Assembly: GCA_963669155.1 (NCBI GenBank)
Contig: OZ022576.1
Span: 7,976,448-8,040,447 of the forward strand
Length of the DNA: 64,000 nt
From: Arbacia lixula
Lineage: Eukaryota; Echinodermata; Echinoidea; Arbacioida; Arbaciidae
Reading direction: 5' to 3'
Part shown: one piece after another, positions 51,290-57,346 of the stretch
How the letters are laid out: each line of letters starts with the position of its first letter
Position numbering within the stretch: the stretch's first letter is position 1
Position numbers and translations under genes: made by a program
Notes under the pieces: generated by a model
Seen by the model: only the letters and a program-made list of their open reading frames with translations
Database searches by the model: none
What the model was told of the DNA's origin: nothing

Positions 51290-52315
51290 CTCATACAATA
51301 ACTATATTAAATCATCATTCTGTATGATTCATAAGGCTCTGCGGGAGACCATTTTTATAGCTGACTTGGTGTCACTAAGAATATACTGTTATGTGATATC
51401 CCTAATCATATCATCCACTCTCATGACCACTTTCCACAAGCCCAATTATTCTGAAGGGTATAGCTGACCCTCAGTGGAATTCTGAAATTGTGACGTAGGA
51501 ATATCTAGCTTCTATGGAATATGTATAAGTTCATACAAATCCAAGCTGATCCTCTCAAAGAATGTCACTATAATAATTAAACCATAGGTCTAACTTATTG
51601 GGGTGTGAATCAGAGAGAAGCAGAAATATAGATACAGCAGAAGTAACAAGAGACAGAATACACATTTATTACCGAGTGTAAGATCCAAGTTCCCCATGTA
51701 CTGCAACGTGGGATATTTTGAGTCTCCGTGTCCACCTTCGACTTAGAATTTAGCAAAACTTGATCCAAAAGAACAAATAACATTGCACAACACTACTTAT
51801 GTAGAGTGGTTCAAAACATAAACTATATTAATGATATAACAGCAGTGATGAAACAATCGATGAATAACGTGAAAGGAATCGATGAAATGATCAATTCTTA
51901 ATTTTCTTCTTCTTCTTTTTTCTTCTTCGTCTAGAGCCGTCATATACATGACATAGTCGACCATTATGTGCCAATTGTCTCTGCTCGTATCTGATGAGTG
52001 CTAGAAGGCTGATAATCAATAATCAGCTTGCAAAACATGAAGAAAATCGATTACCTCGATCGGGTCGTATCGGTACAGCTCAAGGTTCCTGCTAGACAAC
52101 AGAGCTTCCTCTTCTTTTAGAGATTTTTCCCAATCGGTCAGGTCGTCGTCTTTCGCGTCGTCGTCGATTGATTTGATGACATAATCTTCAGAATCCTCCC
52201 CATCGTCGAGATCGTAATTGATGTCCGTCGCTTCAACCAGCGTAGGGATGCGGACATCGAAGAGCTGAATCGCGCAGAGAACCGTGAATGCGTGCAGCAA
52301 GCAAGGCGCCATCAT
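33618..52315 (-). CDS. P4HTM: P4HTM-like EF-hand prolyl 4-hydroxylase, ten exons, complete
   Basis: Exons 52315-52055, 50381-50300, 49565-49240, 48722-48496, 47292-47235, 46316-46201, 36010-35935, 35488-35356, 35082-34974 and 33828-33618 join in frame with GT..AG introns into 532 residues. The N-terminus is hydrophobic (signal peptide or anchor). Two canonical EF-hand loops lie at 182-193 and 225-236. The Fe(II)/2-oxoglutarate dioxygenase fold follows, with HxD (H331, D333), distal His 438 in SLHGG and Lys 448 in [10 protein letters not shown] as 2-oxoglutarate ligand. NxS/T sites suit the secretory pathway. The arrangement (EF-hands before the hydroxylase domain, [12 protein letters not shown] start block) matches the transmembrane prolyl 4-hydroxylase family, ER enzymes that act on proline in protein substrates. 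The chain ends in HSEL, a weak KDEL-like signal. A full gypsy element sits in intron 6. Orthology versus paralogy within the family is not proven. Confidence 0.88.
34178..34318. repeat. Foldback repeat with perfect 30-bp central palindrome, in P4HTM-like intron 9
   Basis: 34234-34248 (GGTGGCAGGAATAGT) is immediately followed by its exact reverse complement to 34263. Outer arms also pair (GTGAAATTAT with ATAATTTCAC; AAATCAAATATA with TATATTTGATT), giving about 70-bp arms with no loop. Confidence 0.75.
34974..35082 (-). CDS. P4HTM: P4HTM-like exon 9 (distal His and 2-oxoglutarate Lys)
   Basis: Acceptor CTCCCTCAG, donor GAAAG|GTATGT. Encodes [20 protein letters not shown], holding the third iron ligand (His) and the 2-oxoglutarate-binding Lys. 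Confidence 0.9.
35356..35488 (-). CDS. P4HTM: P4HTM-like exon 8
   Basis: Acceptor GATATTCAG, donor TACGA|GTAGGT. Encodes [19 protein letters not shown], the V-P-x-KGxAxFWYN core block. The inserted N-terminal part includes an NIS sequon. Confidence 0.87.
35935..36010 (-). CDS. P4HTM: P4HTM-like exon 7
   Basis: Acceptor TTTCTGTCAG, donor ATGAAG|GTAGAAC. Encodes [20 protein letters not shown] and LADMK, the conserved [14 protein letters not shown] strand of prolyl 4-hydroxylases. Confidence 0.9.
36120..36253 (+). repeat. (CA)n/(ACACAT)n microsatellite
   Basis: Alternating CA with interspersed CATACA, in P4HTM-like intron 6 close to exon 7. Frames through it are artefacts. Confidence 0.95.
36842..37217 (+). 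repeat. 5' LTR of gypsy element
   Basis: 376 bp with 10-bp inverted ends. TATAAG at 36913-36918 is a plausible promoter element, and AATAAA at 36990-36995 the matching polyadenylation signal, giving a U3-R-U5 order. Confidence 0.95.
37219..37236 (+). promoter_or_regulatory. Primer-binding site, complementary to tRNA-Leu 3' end
   Basis: TGGTGGCAGCGGTGGGAT starts one base after the LTR. Its reverse complement ATCCCACCGCTGCCACCA equals, from memory, the 3' end plus CCA of animal leucine tRNAs (18 of 18). Confidence 0.85.
37347..38155 (+). repeat. Leader minisatellite, ~24-bp unit with GCGCCTA core
   Basis: From about 37347 to 37915 units of the type GCGCCTACACACAGAG plus CCTACGTA repeat some twenty times with small length changes (CCTACGTTA, CCTACGGGG, CCTACGAGAAG). 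Further on only the GCGCCTA core recurs, up to the gag start. It fills almost the whole space between primer site and gag. Confidence 0.85.
38185..39633 (+). CDS. gag: Gag polyprotein of the gypsy element (482 aa)
   Basis: Starts with a Glu/Arg/Leu-rich predicted coiled coil (residues about 8-52) and a Pro/Arg-rich linker. A retrotransposon Gag capsid region follows at about 205-375, with [19 protein letters not shown] and [16 protein letters not shown] as landmarks. It ends with one CCHC zinc knuckle (C433, C436, H441, C446) and a basic tail. It forms the particle and binds element RNA. TAA at 39631-39633 lies 5 bp before the pol ATG, but the pol frame overlaps gag from 39537 and a -1 slippery site lies at 39552-39558. 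The fifth/sixth codons overlap a strong splice donor consensus (CAG|GTGAGC at 38199/38200). Confidence 0.93.
   Translation: MAAEQVSMEQEMEALAGEVQRGDEDLRRSKAENQLLMEQNRLLRLQLERLQIDQSPISFPNNFQSETPPPEVRREHESMETHAATMRRKASSPYGTRTSEAPIQGYREVGGQTPGKGTTEQRTSAQGEEIHAARWAPRTTPTTAHPVNKGVPVASFLQRHDLDITDAPTSRGGHPDPRRHGREMQGGDRGFQPQYLAGLSKPNIIPDKFDGRTPWRDYVSHFEACRMANNWGNDQAKVFLAASLRGPALKILGSKAADTSQISYQELMVLLEKRFGPGQLAENFLLELRYRRQGPRETLQELGQAVRELAMLAYPELTEEAQDRLARTHFTEAIEDQCIREGVFRSKPTTMDEAIQAALATDNFFRLEEQRSGRKQKQARAVDSDSAATINDIWRELKRIEGKIAKQETPRRMEDSRQERSYRRRTPTATDECFKCHEKGHFRRDCPQGRDNRRPSGNEAQPTQRPEGRLDGNQGMGAAGNL
39537..43490 (+). CDS. pol: Pol polyprotein of the gypsy element (1283 codons from first ATG at 39639)
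   Basis: Residues counted from the ATG at 39639. Aspartic protease with DSGATD at 36-41. Reverse transcriptase with [29 protein letters not shown] and YLDD at 462-465. RNase H starts with DTDASNEG at 609. Integrase has an HHCC zinc site (H853, H860, C890, C893) and catalytic D922, D982, E1018 with exactly 35 residues between the last two. A chromodomain is not evident; the C-terminus is Arg/Pro/Gln-rich. These enzymes process the polyprotein, copy RNA to DNA and insert it. All catalytic residues are present. Expression probably as Gag-Pol by -1 frameshifting; initiation at 39639 is the alternative. Stop TAA at 43488-43490. Confidence 0.95.
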   Translation, partial: QQETFGKRGSANSEARGEAGRQPGHGGSRQSVNGMSPEEKPTFGYRSHQARSGLFVEVEIRGVKARLLVDSGATDTILSASLYYRISSTNRPNLTDVHVRNADGSAMETLGSAWLELGVGNCICPLQVVFGNTDQIDGLLGLDFLVQNEANLDLKTKELRLKGERIKCTDQRGGAFCSRVVVRTTTRVPPGHEVVIPGHTTGLQGGTGLALIEPSESSEIIHKGIVVARVVVETTKDTLPIRVFNPGKRECVIRRGTLAGHLTPIKETDIEECQVHPSPTVELPVVPEHLQDLFERSKEGIDKVLHPRIAKLLCDNQDIFSKSEGDIGKTDLVRHHINTGDNPPIRERPRRFPAKEQEEIDSQIQDMLRHDRIEPSDSPWSSNVVLVKKKDGSKRFCVDYRKLNQLTIKDGYPIPRIDDSLDALGGARWFSTLDLASGYWQVELDEEAKKKSAFVVRGGLYSWKVMPFGLCNAPSTFERLMERVLAGLHWEVLLVYLDDVIVFAKTIEDELIRLGMVFQRLRQAGLKLKAKKCHLFRERVLYLGHVVSGKGVSTDPEKIRAVKEWPTPTSVKEVQSFLGLASYYRRFIAGFASIARPLHRLTEKGHTFAWTPECDDAFQELKKRLQESPILAYPDPEQQYILDTDASNEGIGAVLSQVVDGTERVISYASRALNKAEKNYCVTRKELLAVVVFLKQFRQYLYGQKIIVRTDHGALRWLLNFRDPQGQMARWLQVIAEYDIEIIHCAGRSHANADSLSRRPCPQCKRDDKEPGSVEGSAEQAEPEDRVQANAVTIEPSISNSDLRDKQAADPSIKWIVDRKQQSRDRPVWASMTSKSSVEKSYWRMWDQLEVKQGVLYRKWECDQGLDVAWHVVLPAEFRAGMVKELHGGRSSGHLGMNKTRAKVRTRFYWVGMDADIRSIVRQCNICASKKAPAKKRRAPLQQDSVGMPMERVAMDIVGPLPETERGNKYILVVGDYFSKWMEAYPIPDQTAETVANQFVNEFVCRFGVPAVLHTDQGRNFESHVFKEMCDTLGIHKTRTTLYNPKSDGLIEKFNGTLINMISKMIDPLNRQRDWDEKLAMAMFAYRSAPQDSTRETPNMLMLGREVHLPIDLTTEALKVNEPEEQGLETDYALTLRQRMQAAHQRARNNFTESARRQKKTYDLKVEGRPLAVGEFAWLHNQAKTKGLSPKLQRRWEGPYLIVHRLSDVTCRIQRKRQGKMKVVHVDRLKPYEGEPIESWLGVTENEGGEAHPNEHEVHGQLEPQQDKGDENSQEHTAQSTQQGGEPLAVATKQGAVAAPRRNPPRSSRHPPKRLTL
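39552..39558 (+). promoter_or_regulatory. -1 ribosomal frameshift heptamer GGGAAAC
   Basis: The heptamer is in the exact gag phase G GGA AAC (codon boundary at 39553), and slipping back one base enters the pol frame, which has no stop from 39537 on. Six bases downstream CAGCC (39565-39569) can pair with GGCTG (39590-39594) as a stem. Matches the X XXY YYZ rule. Confidence 0.8.
43578..43580 (+). promoter_or_regulatory. Candidate 3' splice site before ORF3
   Basis: GTGTCCCCCAATCTGCAG ends at 43580, eight bases before the ORF3 ATG: a pyrimidine tract followed by CAG. It could yield a spliced subgenomic ORF3 mRNA as for env genes. Joining to the donor at 38199 would put a five-codon gag start out of frame with ORF3, so another donor or re-initiation would be needed. 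Confidence 0.4.
43589..44587 (+). CDS. ORF3 of the gypsy element: protein with two C2H2 zinc fingers and acidic tract (332 aa)
   Basis: Lies in the env position, 98 bp after pol. Two tandem C2H2 fingers occupy the N-terminus: C15, C18, H31, H36 and C44, C47, H60, H65 (both C-x2-C-x12-H-x4-H, separated by a seven-residue linker). Then follow a basic Arg-rich region (about 66-115), a Glu/Ser tract at about 164-187 and a C-terminal part with no family I recognise ([55 protein letters not shown]). No signal peptide, transmembrane segment or other envelope feature. It could bind the element's nucleic acid or host DNA; this is inference. The frame is intact and its codon style resembles gag-pol. 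Not a fragment of the neighbouring host gene. Confidence 0.85.
   Translation: MTKHRVSSEEQFLKCYTCGHFFAHRRSLHRHIENEHRNRKTFSCGDCSSEYSRRDNLTAHYRMRHGRDHVSRSAARPRDRSDERPRKGERSRHREVAVPAERRTETQERGRRDRPEGVGPVEAGLEVHVSPATKLAVDPAVTSWGVAGPGGKPLSMLRLEHQKEAEEESEESEEESEASEEDEAATGKNNKCVEPKRMQVGKPLHDLNVHQVLPGSLVKVEERSTATCFSGGCKLTQEEKERVYGLVFLQNCTPPPAGPPSETKLRHVVGESGLGPNMTLDDLQRALVGRVQTITETTTRRVYQAGELFTEEECRKHYTVNLTAGATDAQLL
44588..45624 (+). other. 3' untranslated region of the gypsy element with polypurine tract
   Basis: About 1 kb with no sizeable frame. It ends in TTGGGGCGGGGCAG directly before the right LTR, a plausible (interrupted) polypurine tract for plus-strand priming. Confidence 0.6.
45625..46000 (+). 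repeat. 3' LTR of gypsy element
   Basis: 376 bp; by eye identical to the 5' LTR over its full length, with the same TATAAG and AATAAA. Followed by the target duplication CTAT. Confidence 0.95.
46005..46165 (+). repeat. Dispersed repeat, copy 2 (partner at 32140-32290)
   Basis: Shares CCGATCAGTCG, ACGACTGGCTGAATC and GTCATGGGATT in order with 32140-32290. It lies between the gypsy 3' LTR and P4HTM-like exon 6. Confidence 0.55.
46201..46316 (-). CDS. P4HTM: P4HTM-like exon 6 (HxD iron ligands)
   Basis: Acceptor TTGTTCCGAAG, donor TGTAG|GTAGGAC. Encodes [19 protein letters not shown], whose H-Y-D supplies the first two Fe(II) ligands. It was missed by simple ORF calling because it lacks a Met-to-stop frame. 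Its donor lies 200 bp from the right LTR of the gypsy insertion. Confidence 0.88.
47235..47292 (-). CDS. P4HTM: P4HTM-like exon 5
   Basis: 58-bp exon; acceptor TATGTTGCAG, donor TTGCAG|GTGAGG. Encodes [19 protein letters not shown]. Confidence 0.8.
47940..48235 (-). pseudogene. LINE reverse-transcriptase fragment in P4HTM-like intron 4
   Basis: Reads [20 protein letters not shown] and [19 protein letters not shown]. After a frameshift near 48010 it reads [19 protein letters not shown], the usual place of YADD. The palm-domain order is right but the catalytic motif reads YAGD and the frame is broken, so it is dead. Confidence 0.8.
48496..48722 (-). CDS. P4HTM: P4HTM-like exon 4 (second EF-hand)
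   Basis: Acceptor TTTGCTAG, donor AAAAAG|GTATTTG. Begins with the loop [12 protein letters not shown], then a charged helical region [20 protein letters not shown]. Confidence 0.88.
48935..49057 (+). repeat. (TATG)n/(GT)n microsatellites
   Basis: A TATG tetranucleotide run (about 48940-48970) and a GT run (about 49026-49057) in P4HTM-like intron 3. Confidence 0.9.
49240..49565 (-). CDS. P4HTM: P4HTM-like exon 3 (first EF-hand)
   Basis: Acceptor GCTATTTAG, donor GAAGAG|GTAGG. Encodes [19 protein letters not shown] and the calcium-binding loop [12 protein letters not shown]. Two NxT sequons are present. Confidence 0.9.
49640..50050. other. Intron 2 sequence, nothing recognised
   Basis: AT-rich then CT-rich intronic sequence without repeat units or a coding match. 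Confidence 0.3.
50061..50155 (+). repeat. 34-bp minisatellite, about three units
   Basis: GAGTCTGCATACATAAGACT followed by ATCATGCGAGGAAT repeats with a 34-bp period at 50061, 50095 and 50129; followed by a poly-C run at about 50266-50284. Confidence 0.9.
50300..50381 (-). CDS. P4HTM: P4HTM-like exon 2
   Basis: Acceptor AATTTCAG, donor TTCG|GTAGGC. Encodes [20 protein letters not shown] followed by AMDPPIFG, the conserved block before the hydroxylase region in this family. In frame with exons 1 and 3. Confidence 0.85.
50945..51295. repeat. AT/GT microsatellites flanking a GC-rich hairpin (51057-51148)
   Basis: (AT)n(GT)n at 50946-51030 and again (TA)n(GT)n at 51151-51202 bracket a 92-bp near-perfect inverted repeat: TTCGGCTACCGG with CGGTTTCACGT on the left, and ACGTGAAACC with CCGGTAGCCGAA on the right. 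A further TA run lies at 51240-51288. All lie in P4HTM-like intron 1. Confidence 0.8.
51300..52050. other. Intron 1 sequence, nothing recognised
   Basis: AT-rich sequence with a short CTT-rich run near 51905-51930; no exon or repeat unit supported. Confidence 0.3.
52055..52315 (-). CDS. P4HTM: P4HTM-like exon 1
   Basis: ATG at 52315 starts a hydrophobic stretch ([19 protein letters not shown]) that fits a signal peptide, followed by an acidic segment rich in Asp/Glu. Donor GAG|GTAATC at 52055/52054, phase 0. A second Met follows directly, so either could be used. Confidence 0.8.
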
Positions 52316-52329
52316 GAAACTCTTCCCAA

Positions 52330-52420
52330 CATATGTTCCTCTAATTTGAAATGATTGTCTAGCATATGTTACTCTGATTTGAAATGATTGCCAAGCATAT
52401 GTTACTCTAATTTGAAATTA
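52330..52420. repeat. 33-bp minisatellite just upstream of the P4HTM-like start codon
   Basis: CATATGTTACTCTAATTTGA followed by AATGATTGCCAAG repeats with period 33 at 52330, 52363 and 52396 (last unit partial). The first unit begins 15 bp upstream of the ATG on the minus strand, so it lies in the 5' leader or promoter. Confidence 0.85.
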
Positions 52421-53131
52421 GTGCATCTGTATTCAAGTGTGTATTGTTTAGTGTCGTGGTTGAAATGACAATGCTTATTAATAATCAAATATTCCCGAGG
52501 AGGTGGTTGGGAAGGATGCGATGAGGCAAACCTAAGACACCCCCCTCTCTCTTCCTGCCACACCGCACACTCATACAAACATGGGGGTAATATGGCTTTC
52601 CCCCACGACCCCCACCCATCCAACTAAATAATGAGTTGTTTCAGTTTACGTCCTCTGCTGCCATGGCAAATGCATATGGATTAAAAAAAAGCACACGAGA
52701 CACCTAAAAAAATAAAACATGGAATTATGCGGGCATACTCCTATTGAATGAATATCCGAATAATTCTGCTGATGGTTGCAATAACATAATGTACATAGTG
52801 ATTGTTTCAAATGATAAAGCCGATCAGTCAGATAATTAGCTGAATAACATCATTTTATATACATTGTCCGTAGAATACATTTTCACAAGACAAGGGGCCT
52901 CATGGTATATCTTTGGCAGCGAGGTAGAGTACACGTTTATGATCATTGTGTGAACGTAGCTATTATTCGTCCCTATAAGACATGTAAGAAGTGCCGGGTA
53001 GGAACGTGATTTTATCAAAAGTACAATCAACAGTACTAATGAAGAACAACTTACACACCTTACGGCGGACTTCTCATGAATATTAATGAGCCAGACTAAA
53101 TGAAATTCCATTTTGTCATGTCTTGATCCAT

Positions 53132-53219
53132 GAACTAGAAATAACTTCCGTGGTTAAGTCGCCGCCCGGTTAGCAGCAGATTCCAGGTTCAAATCCCGTC
53201 TGGTTCCAAGATTTTTTTT
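53132..53219 (+). ncRNA. tRNA-like sequence (tRNA pseudogene or SINE head) with poly-T end
   Basis: A-box-like TGGTTAAGTCG at 53151-53161, B-box GGTTCAAATCC at 53186-53196, possible acceptor pairing GAACTAG (53132-53138) with CTGGTTC (53200-53206), and a T8 run at 53212-53219 like a Pol III terminator. The box spacing is shorter than in a true tRNA and the T-stem pairs poorly, so a functional tRNA is unlikely. Confidence 0.35.
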
Positions 53220-53224
53220 CTGAC

Positions 53225-53653
53225 TTGTTTCTCATTTATTTACAGGATTCATTTACAGGATGCTCCAGGATTTCAAATTAACACTAAATCATAACCGATG
53301 CTACCAGGCAAACTACTACAGTATACTATTTAGTACTAGTTATTCCATCAAGGCAAAAACAAGGTTGCAAGTTTAGCTGGTGGCATGCCAGGTATACTTC
53401 ATGTATACTTCATATTTCAACACAAATCCTGCACACCATGGAACACATACATTGTAATCACGTGGCATTTGGTGGCACAATGTGCCCAAACATTACAAGT
53501 ATCGTATTTGAATTGTTCAAAGTTCAAATATAATTTATTTTTTGTAAAAAAAAAAAACCACCCCACCCACCCCCTCAAATTGTACAAATCGTTATCAATA
53601 CTATGAAAGTTGTGAACAAGAAATGGTACCATTTCTACACCCCTCCTCTCCCG

Positions 53654-53697
<44 letters not shown>

Positions 53698-54050
53698 CCT
53701 CTCAGTCTCTCTCCCCCTATTTCTCGTCATTTATGACATACTTATGAGAAAAAATACGAACTTTACTCAAGTTTGCATGTAGCTTAACATGCTTAAGGTG
53801 TGTCATAAGAAAACGATGGATTAGGAAACTGCTCGGTGAAATAATATTGGAAAAGCGTCTACCACTGGTAAGGTCAATGATTTCGTATTGCGCAAGACGT
53901 TTGTCATCCATTGAGTCAGTATTCCGAAACTTGTACATTTTTACATTGTTACACAAAAGGAAGAAAAGGATAAAAGGCACGTATGATATGTTTTAATGGC
54001 AAACCAAAGGTTACATCTATTCTGGCAGATCTGAATGGAATGCTAACAAT
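53225..54050. other. Intergenic, no gene recognised
   Basis: Includes a (CT)n run near 53663-53694. An 87-codon minus frame at 53717-53980 has no family resemblance I can name. Confidence 0.3.
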
Positions 54051-54059
54051 GAGTTTTTA

Positions 54060-55453
54060 TCATTTACATAAAATTTGATTTGATTTGAATTGATTTGGTT
54101 TTATTTATGCACGGTAGCCATCGATCAGCCAATAAGGCTGTATTTCAGAAGGACCGTGCCTCATAAAAACAATGAAATACACAACAAGAGACACACACAT
54201 TTAATCATGTAACAGTGTCAAACTCATGGGGGGGGGGGGGGCAAAACAAAATAACTGCATGTGGAAAACTGATGGCAAAATAGAACTAGATGATCTCTTC
54301 TAATTCTTTTGCAAATAAGTTCAAATTATCTAATGTCCGAGTAAGTTCTGGTAATGAATTGAAATACCGCGGTATAGGCAGCCGTTTCTTACAAAGTCTG
54401 TTCTGGGTTTCGGTAGACTGAACATTCCCTTTGGATTACGAAGGCTGTGGGAGAGGCGGCGTTTAAGGGTAATGCTATCACATACGAATGGAGGTAATAG
54501 TTTGTGGAGTAACTTAACTACTAGCACAAGTGCTTGATTCTTCCACCTGTTTTCAATACTTTCTACATTTAACCTGGTATAAAGTGCTGAAGTACATATC
54601 TGAACCCTCAACCCTTATCCTAATGCCATTCCCTATAACCATTGTTGACCATTAAAGACAGCCAGTCCCTTTTTCAGATCACAACAAAAACCATCGAAAC
54701 ATTGGCAAAACATATAGAGAAGTGTAAGCAAGCTCTATATTCACAATTTGAAACTGATACGTAGTGTAAAATTCAAATAATGCACGTAAACAACGTCCGA
54801 TTAATATTCTTTACCTCAGGCTCTTAGCAGTTTGTGTTGAAATATCTGCTTTATTAAAGTAATCTGTTTATTAAATTATGAAACGCATTATGACAAAAAA
54901 TTGTTCTATGGAAGGAATCATCTTTAAAGTTTGATAGTTATTCATAAAATTAGGATTTCACACACGTATAATAACCACACAGATACTGTAACAAAGACTA
55001 ATACTTTTTTCGTGGTACGAAAAAAGTCGGTTTGAAATTTAACGACTGAACTTTTTTACACATACAGAAAGCTTCAACATGCTATATTCTTAGAAATGGT
55101 CTTGAATCACACTCTCTTCAATTTACGATCGTGATAGACGATTTCAAATTTTAAGCTTGCAAAAGGGACGAACAATCTTTAACTGATTAAAACGGTTCGA
55201 AGAGCTCTATTTTGCATTACCATGCTACACTTTATTTGGGTTTTCCCTGCGGTTCTCCAAATATAAGAACAGTAATCAAAATGTGGTTTGATGAGACATC
55301 TATACAGTGAGAGCAGTACTTTGAGAAATGAATGGCCTTTTTCAGACATATAAGCCGGAGGTCAGTTTACTTTTTATATGGTCAATCTCTTCATTCCATG
55401 TCATATTTCATTTAAGATTACGCCCAGCTATCTACATTTACGCATGTGCTTGG
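54060..55453 (-). pseudogene. CR1/L2-like LINE, 3' half (thumb to 3' tail)
   Basis: From right to left the minus strand gives YLGVILNE near 55425, then LYRCLIKPHFDYCSYIW (55310-55250), and SLRNPKGMFSLPKPRTDF with YRGISIHYQNLL (54430-54335). These are typical ORF2 C-terminal blocks, broken by stops. The 3' end has TATTGGCTGATCGATGGC and GTGCATAAATAAAA followed by CAAATC-type repeats (54075-54065), a common LINE 3' tail. Continues across the hAT insertion into 57347-57830. Confidence 0.75.
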
Positions 55454-55795
55454 CAGGGGCGTAGACAACGGTAGATGGCATGTACAATCATTCCCCCCCC
55501 CCCCCCCCCCCCGCGCATGTTTGGGGGAATGATATTTGCTTACTTAATACGGTAAGTCATAATGATGATAATAATAGTAAAAATAATAATGATAACAATT
55601 ATAATATTAATAATGATAATTATCATGATGATGATATTAACCCTCAGCATCATTATAATCGTGTTTATTTGTATTAGCCGCATTCACACGGTGAAAGCCA
55701 ATTCAGACGGTAAAAAAGAGAAAATCATCCAAGTATTTTGTGGTTATCTTGTGCTTTATCCTCACTATGAAAAATAGCATAACTTAGAGGTTTTG

Positions 55796-56428
55796 GGTAA
55801 AATAATTTGGCAGGATTGTTTCTCACTTTATTGACTAATTTCTGTGTGAAAATCACATTCCAAATCCAAATATCCAATAAGTCATGCGTGAGTGGGTAAA
55901 TTTAAGAGGCAAAAATGTAACTTTTCAAAAGTCACAAGGGTAATTTGGGGTTTCTGTCATATGATTTTTTATGAATTCCATTTCTTGTGCATAACTTATG
56001 TCCTTTCATTGTTCATCATCCATCTCTTGATGCACCTACACCTATCCCGACATTTAACCCATACCGTTTAAAAAAACACTCCTCCCTCTTGAATTTGAAA
56101 CTTTGAAACTCTTAAGTTTAAAAACCCTTTATTTTTGTGAAAATATACAACTGGATATTTTGACAAAGATGTAACATGACCTGTAATGTAAAGATTGGAA
56201 GTCATTTCAGTGTCATGGTTGAGTGAAAACACTTTAAAAATCGCAGAAATTAAAGAAATGCCAAAATGTACTGTAAAAACAGCATAATTACACTTGTGGC
56301 TTTTGAAAAATCTACATTTTTTGCCTTTAAAATTTGCCCACTCATGCATGACTAATTGGATTAATGTCATTTCACACAGAGGCTAGTCAATAAGTTAAGG
56401 AACAATCCTGCAGATTATTTTGCCCATA
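55796..56428. repeat. Foldback repeat inside the hAT element
   Basis: Left arm 55796-55950 and right arm 56265-56428 pair imperfectly (GCAGGATTGTTTCTCA with TTAAGGAACAATCCTGC; GTCATGCGTGAGTGGG with CCCACTCATGCATGAC). Probably a MITE nested in the hAT element. Confidence 0.65.
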
Positions 56429-56619
56429 CCGCTTCGATAAAAAGTTGTGCTATTTTGCATAGGGGGGGGGGGGGGTATTTTTTTGTGTGTGTGTGTTTAG
56501 AAAACAAAAACACGTGGTGATCATGGTGATTGAGTCCGCTAAGCAGGAGGCCTTGTCTTCCTTAACTTTTTAGGGGGGAAATATATGTGAGCGTGTCCCT
56601 TACATAATTCACAGCGTGA

Positions 56620-56883
56620 ATTGATTTTCGGATTTCGGTTGAAAACATCAAAGAACACTTCTTTTTCAAGCATGATGAGAAAGAAGAATATGATGGCGAA
56701 CAGACGTATACATCAAAATCCGATAATGTCGGAGGAAGGCCTGTTCTTACGGAAGTTCAACCAGAAGAAAGTGCCGTTGAGGGTGATGGAGCATCTGAGG
56801 CGAAAGATGATGATGAAACTGATGCCGGTTTTAACGACTGGGTTAGCCCCAATCACCCCCAACTTCTTCCATTCCCGTACTAG
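56620..56883 (+). other. 88-codon acidic open frame within the hAT element, no start codon
   Basis: Open from after TGA at 56617-56619 to TAG at 56881-56883. Composition is protein-like (VENIKEHFFFKHDEKEEYDG, EVQPEESAVEGDGASEAKDD, GFNDWVSPNHPQLLPFPY) and unlike the surrounding low-complexity DNA. It could be a captured host exon or the end of a lost element protein. No homologue recognised; no acceptor site found. Confidence 0.3.
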
Positions 56884-57046
56884 AAACTAAACCGCAGAAA
56901 ATTCTGTTTCAAGCCAAATGGTGTCCAAACTACCCCTGGATCCATTACGAACCCTCCCTGCAAAATATGTGTCAGTCCATTCCGTACTCGTATGCCACGG
57001 TGTGTAGATCTCGTCGAAACTATGACTGTCCATTTAAGGCGTAGTA

Positions 57047-57048
57047 CA

Positions 57049-57137
<89 letters not shown>

Positions 57138-57150
57138 TGTGCGTGCACGC
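57047..57150 (+). repeat. (GT)n microsatellite, about 50 units
   Basis: Nearly pure GT for about 100 bp with a few substitutions at the right end, inside the hAT element. Confidence 0.95.
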
Positions 57151-57346
57151 TTGTGTGTGTTATTTTACCTCATTTAGTATGCATCAGATTGCACGATTTC
57201 AAGTTCAAAATTGCAAAAGCTCCCTACCGTGGGAGGGGGGACACCCCCCTCCCACACCCTCCCCCCGGCTCGGGCGCTTTCGCGCCCTCTCGAGCGTTGG
57301 CAGCCCAGTCATCCCCCTCAGGTGTACGAACCTGTCTACGCCACTG

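Larger units (their letters stand above)
55454..57346. mobile_element. hAT-type DNA element (1.9 kb, non-autonomous) inserted in the LINE
   Basis: Ends CAGGGGCGTAGACAACGG and CCTGTCTACGCCACTG are inverted repeats with the CA(G/T)GGCGTAG style of hAT elements. The 8-bp target GTGCTTGG is duplicated at 55446-55453 and 57347-57354. LINE sequence on both sides is collinear, which confirms the insertion. Contents: poly-C run, a foldback repeat, one short open frame, a long GT microsatellite; no transposase. Confidence 0.85.

Noticed and set aside
53717-53980. 87-codon minus frame with KRLAQYEIIDLTSGRRF
   Set aside because: Looks protein-like in part but no family, start context or splice sites support it; left as unknown.
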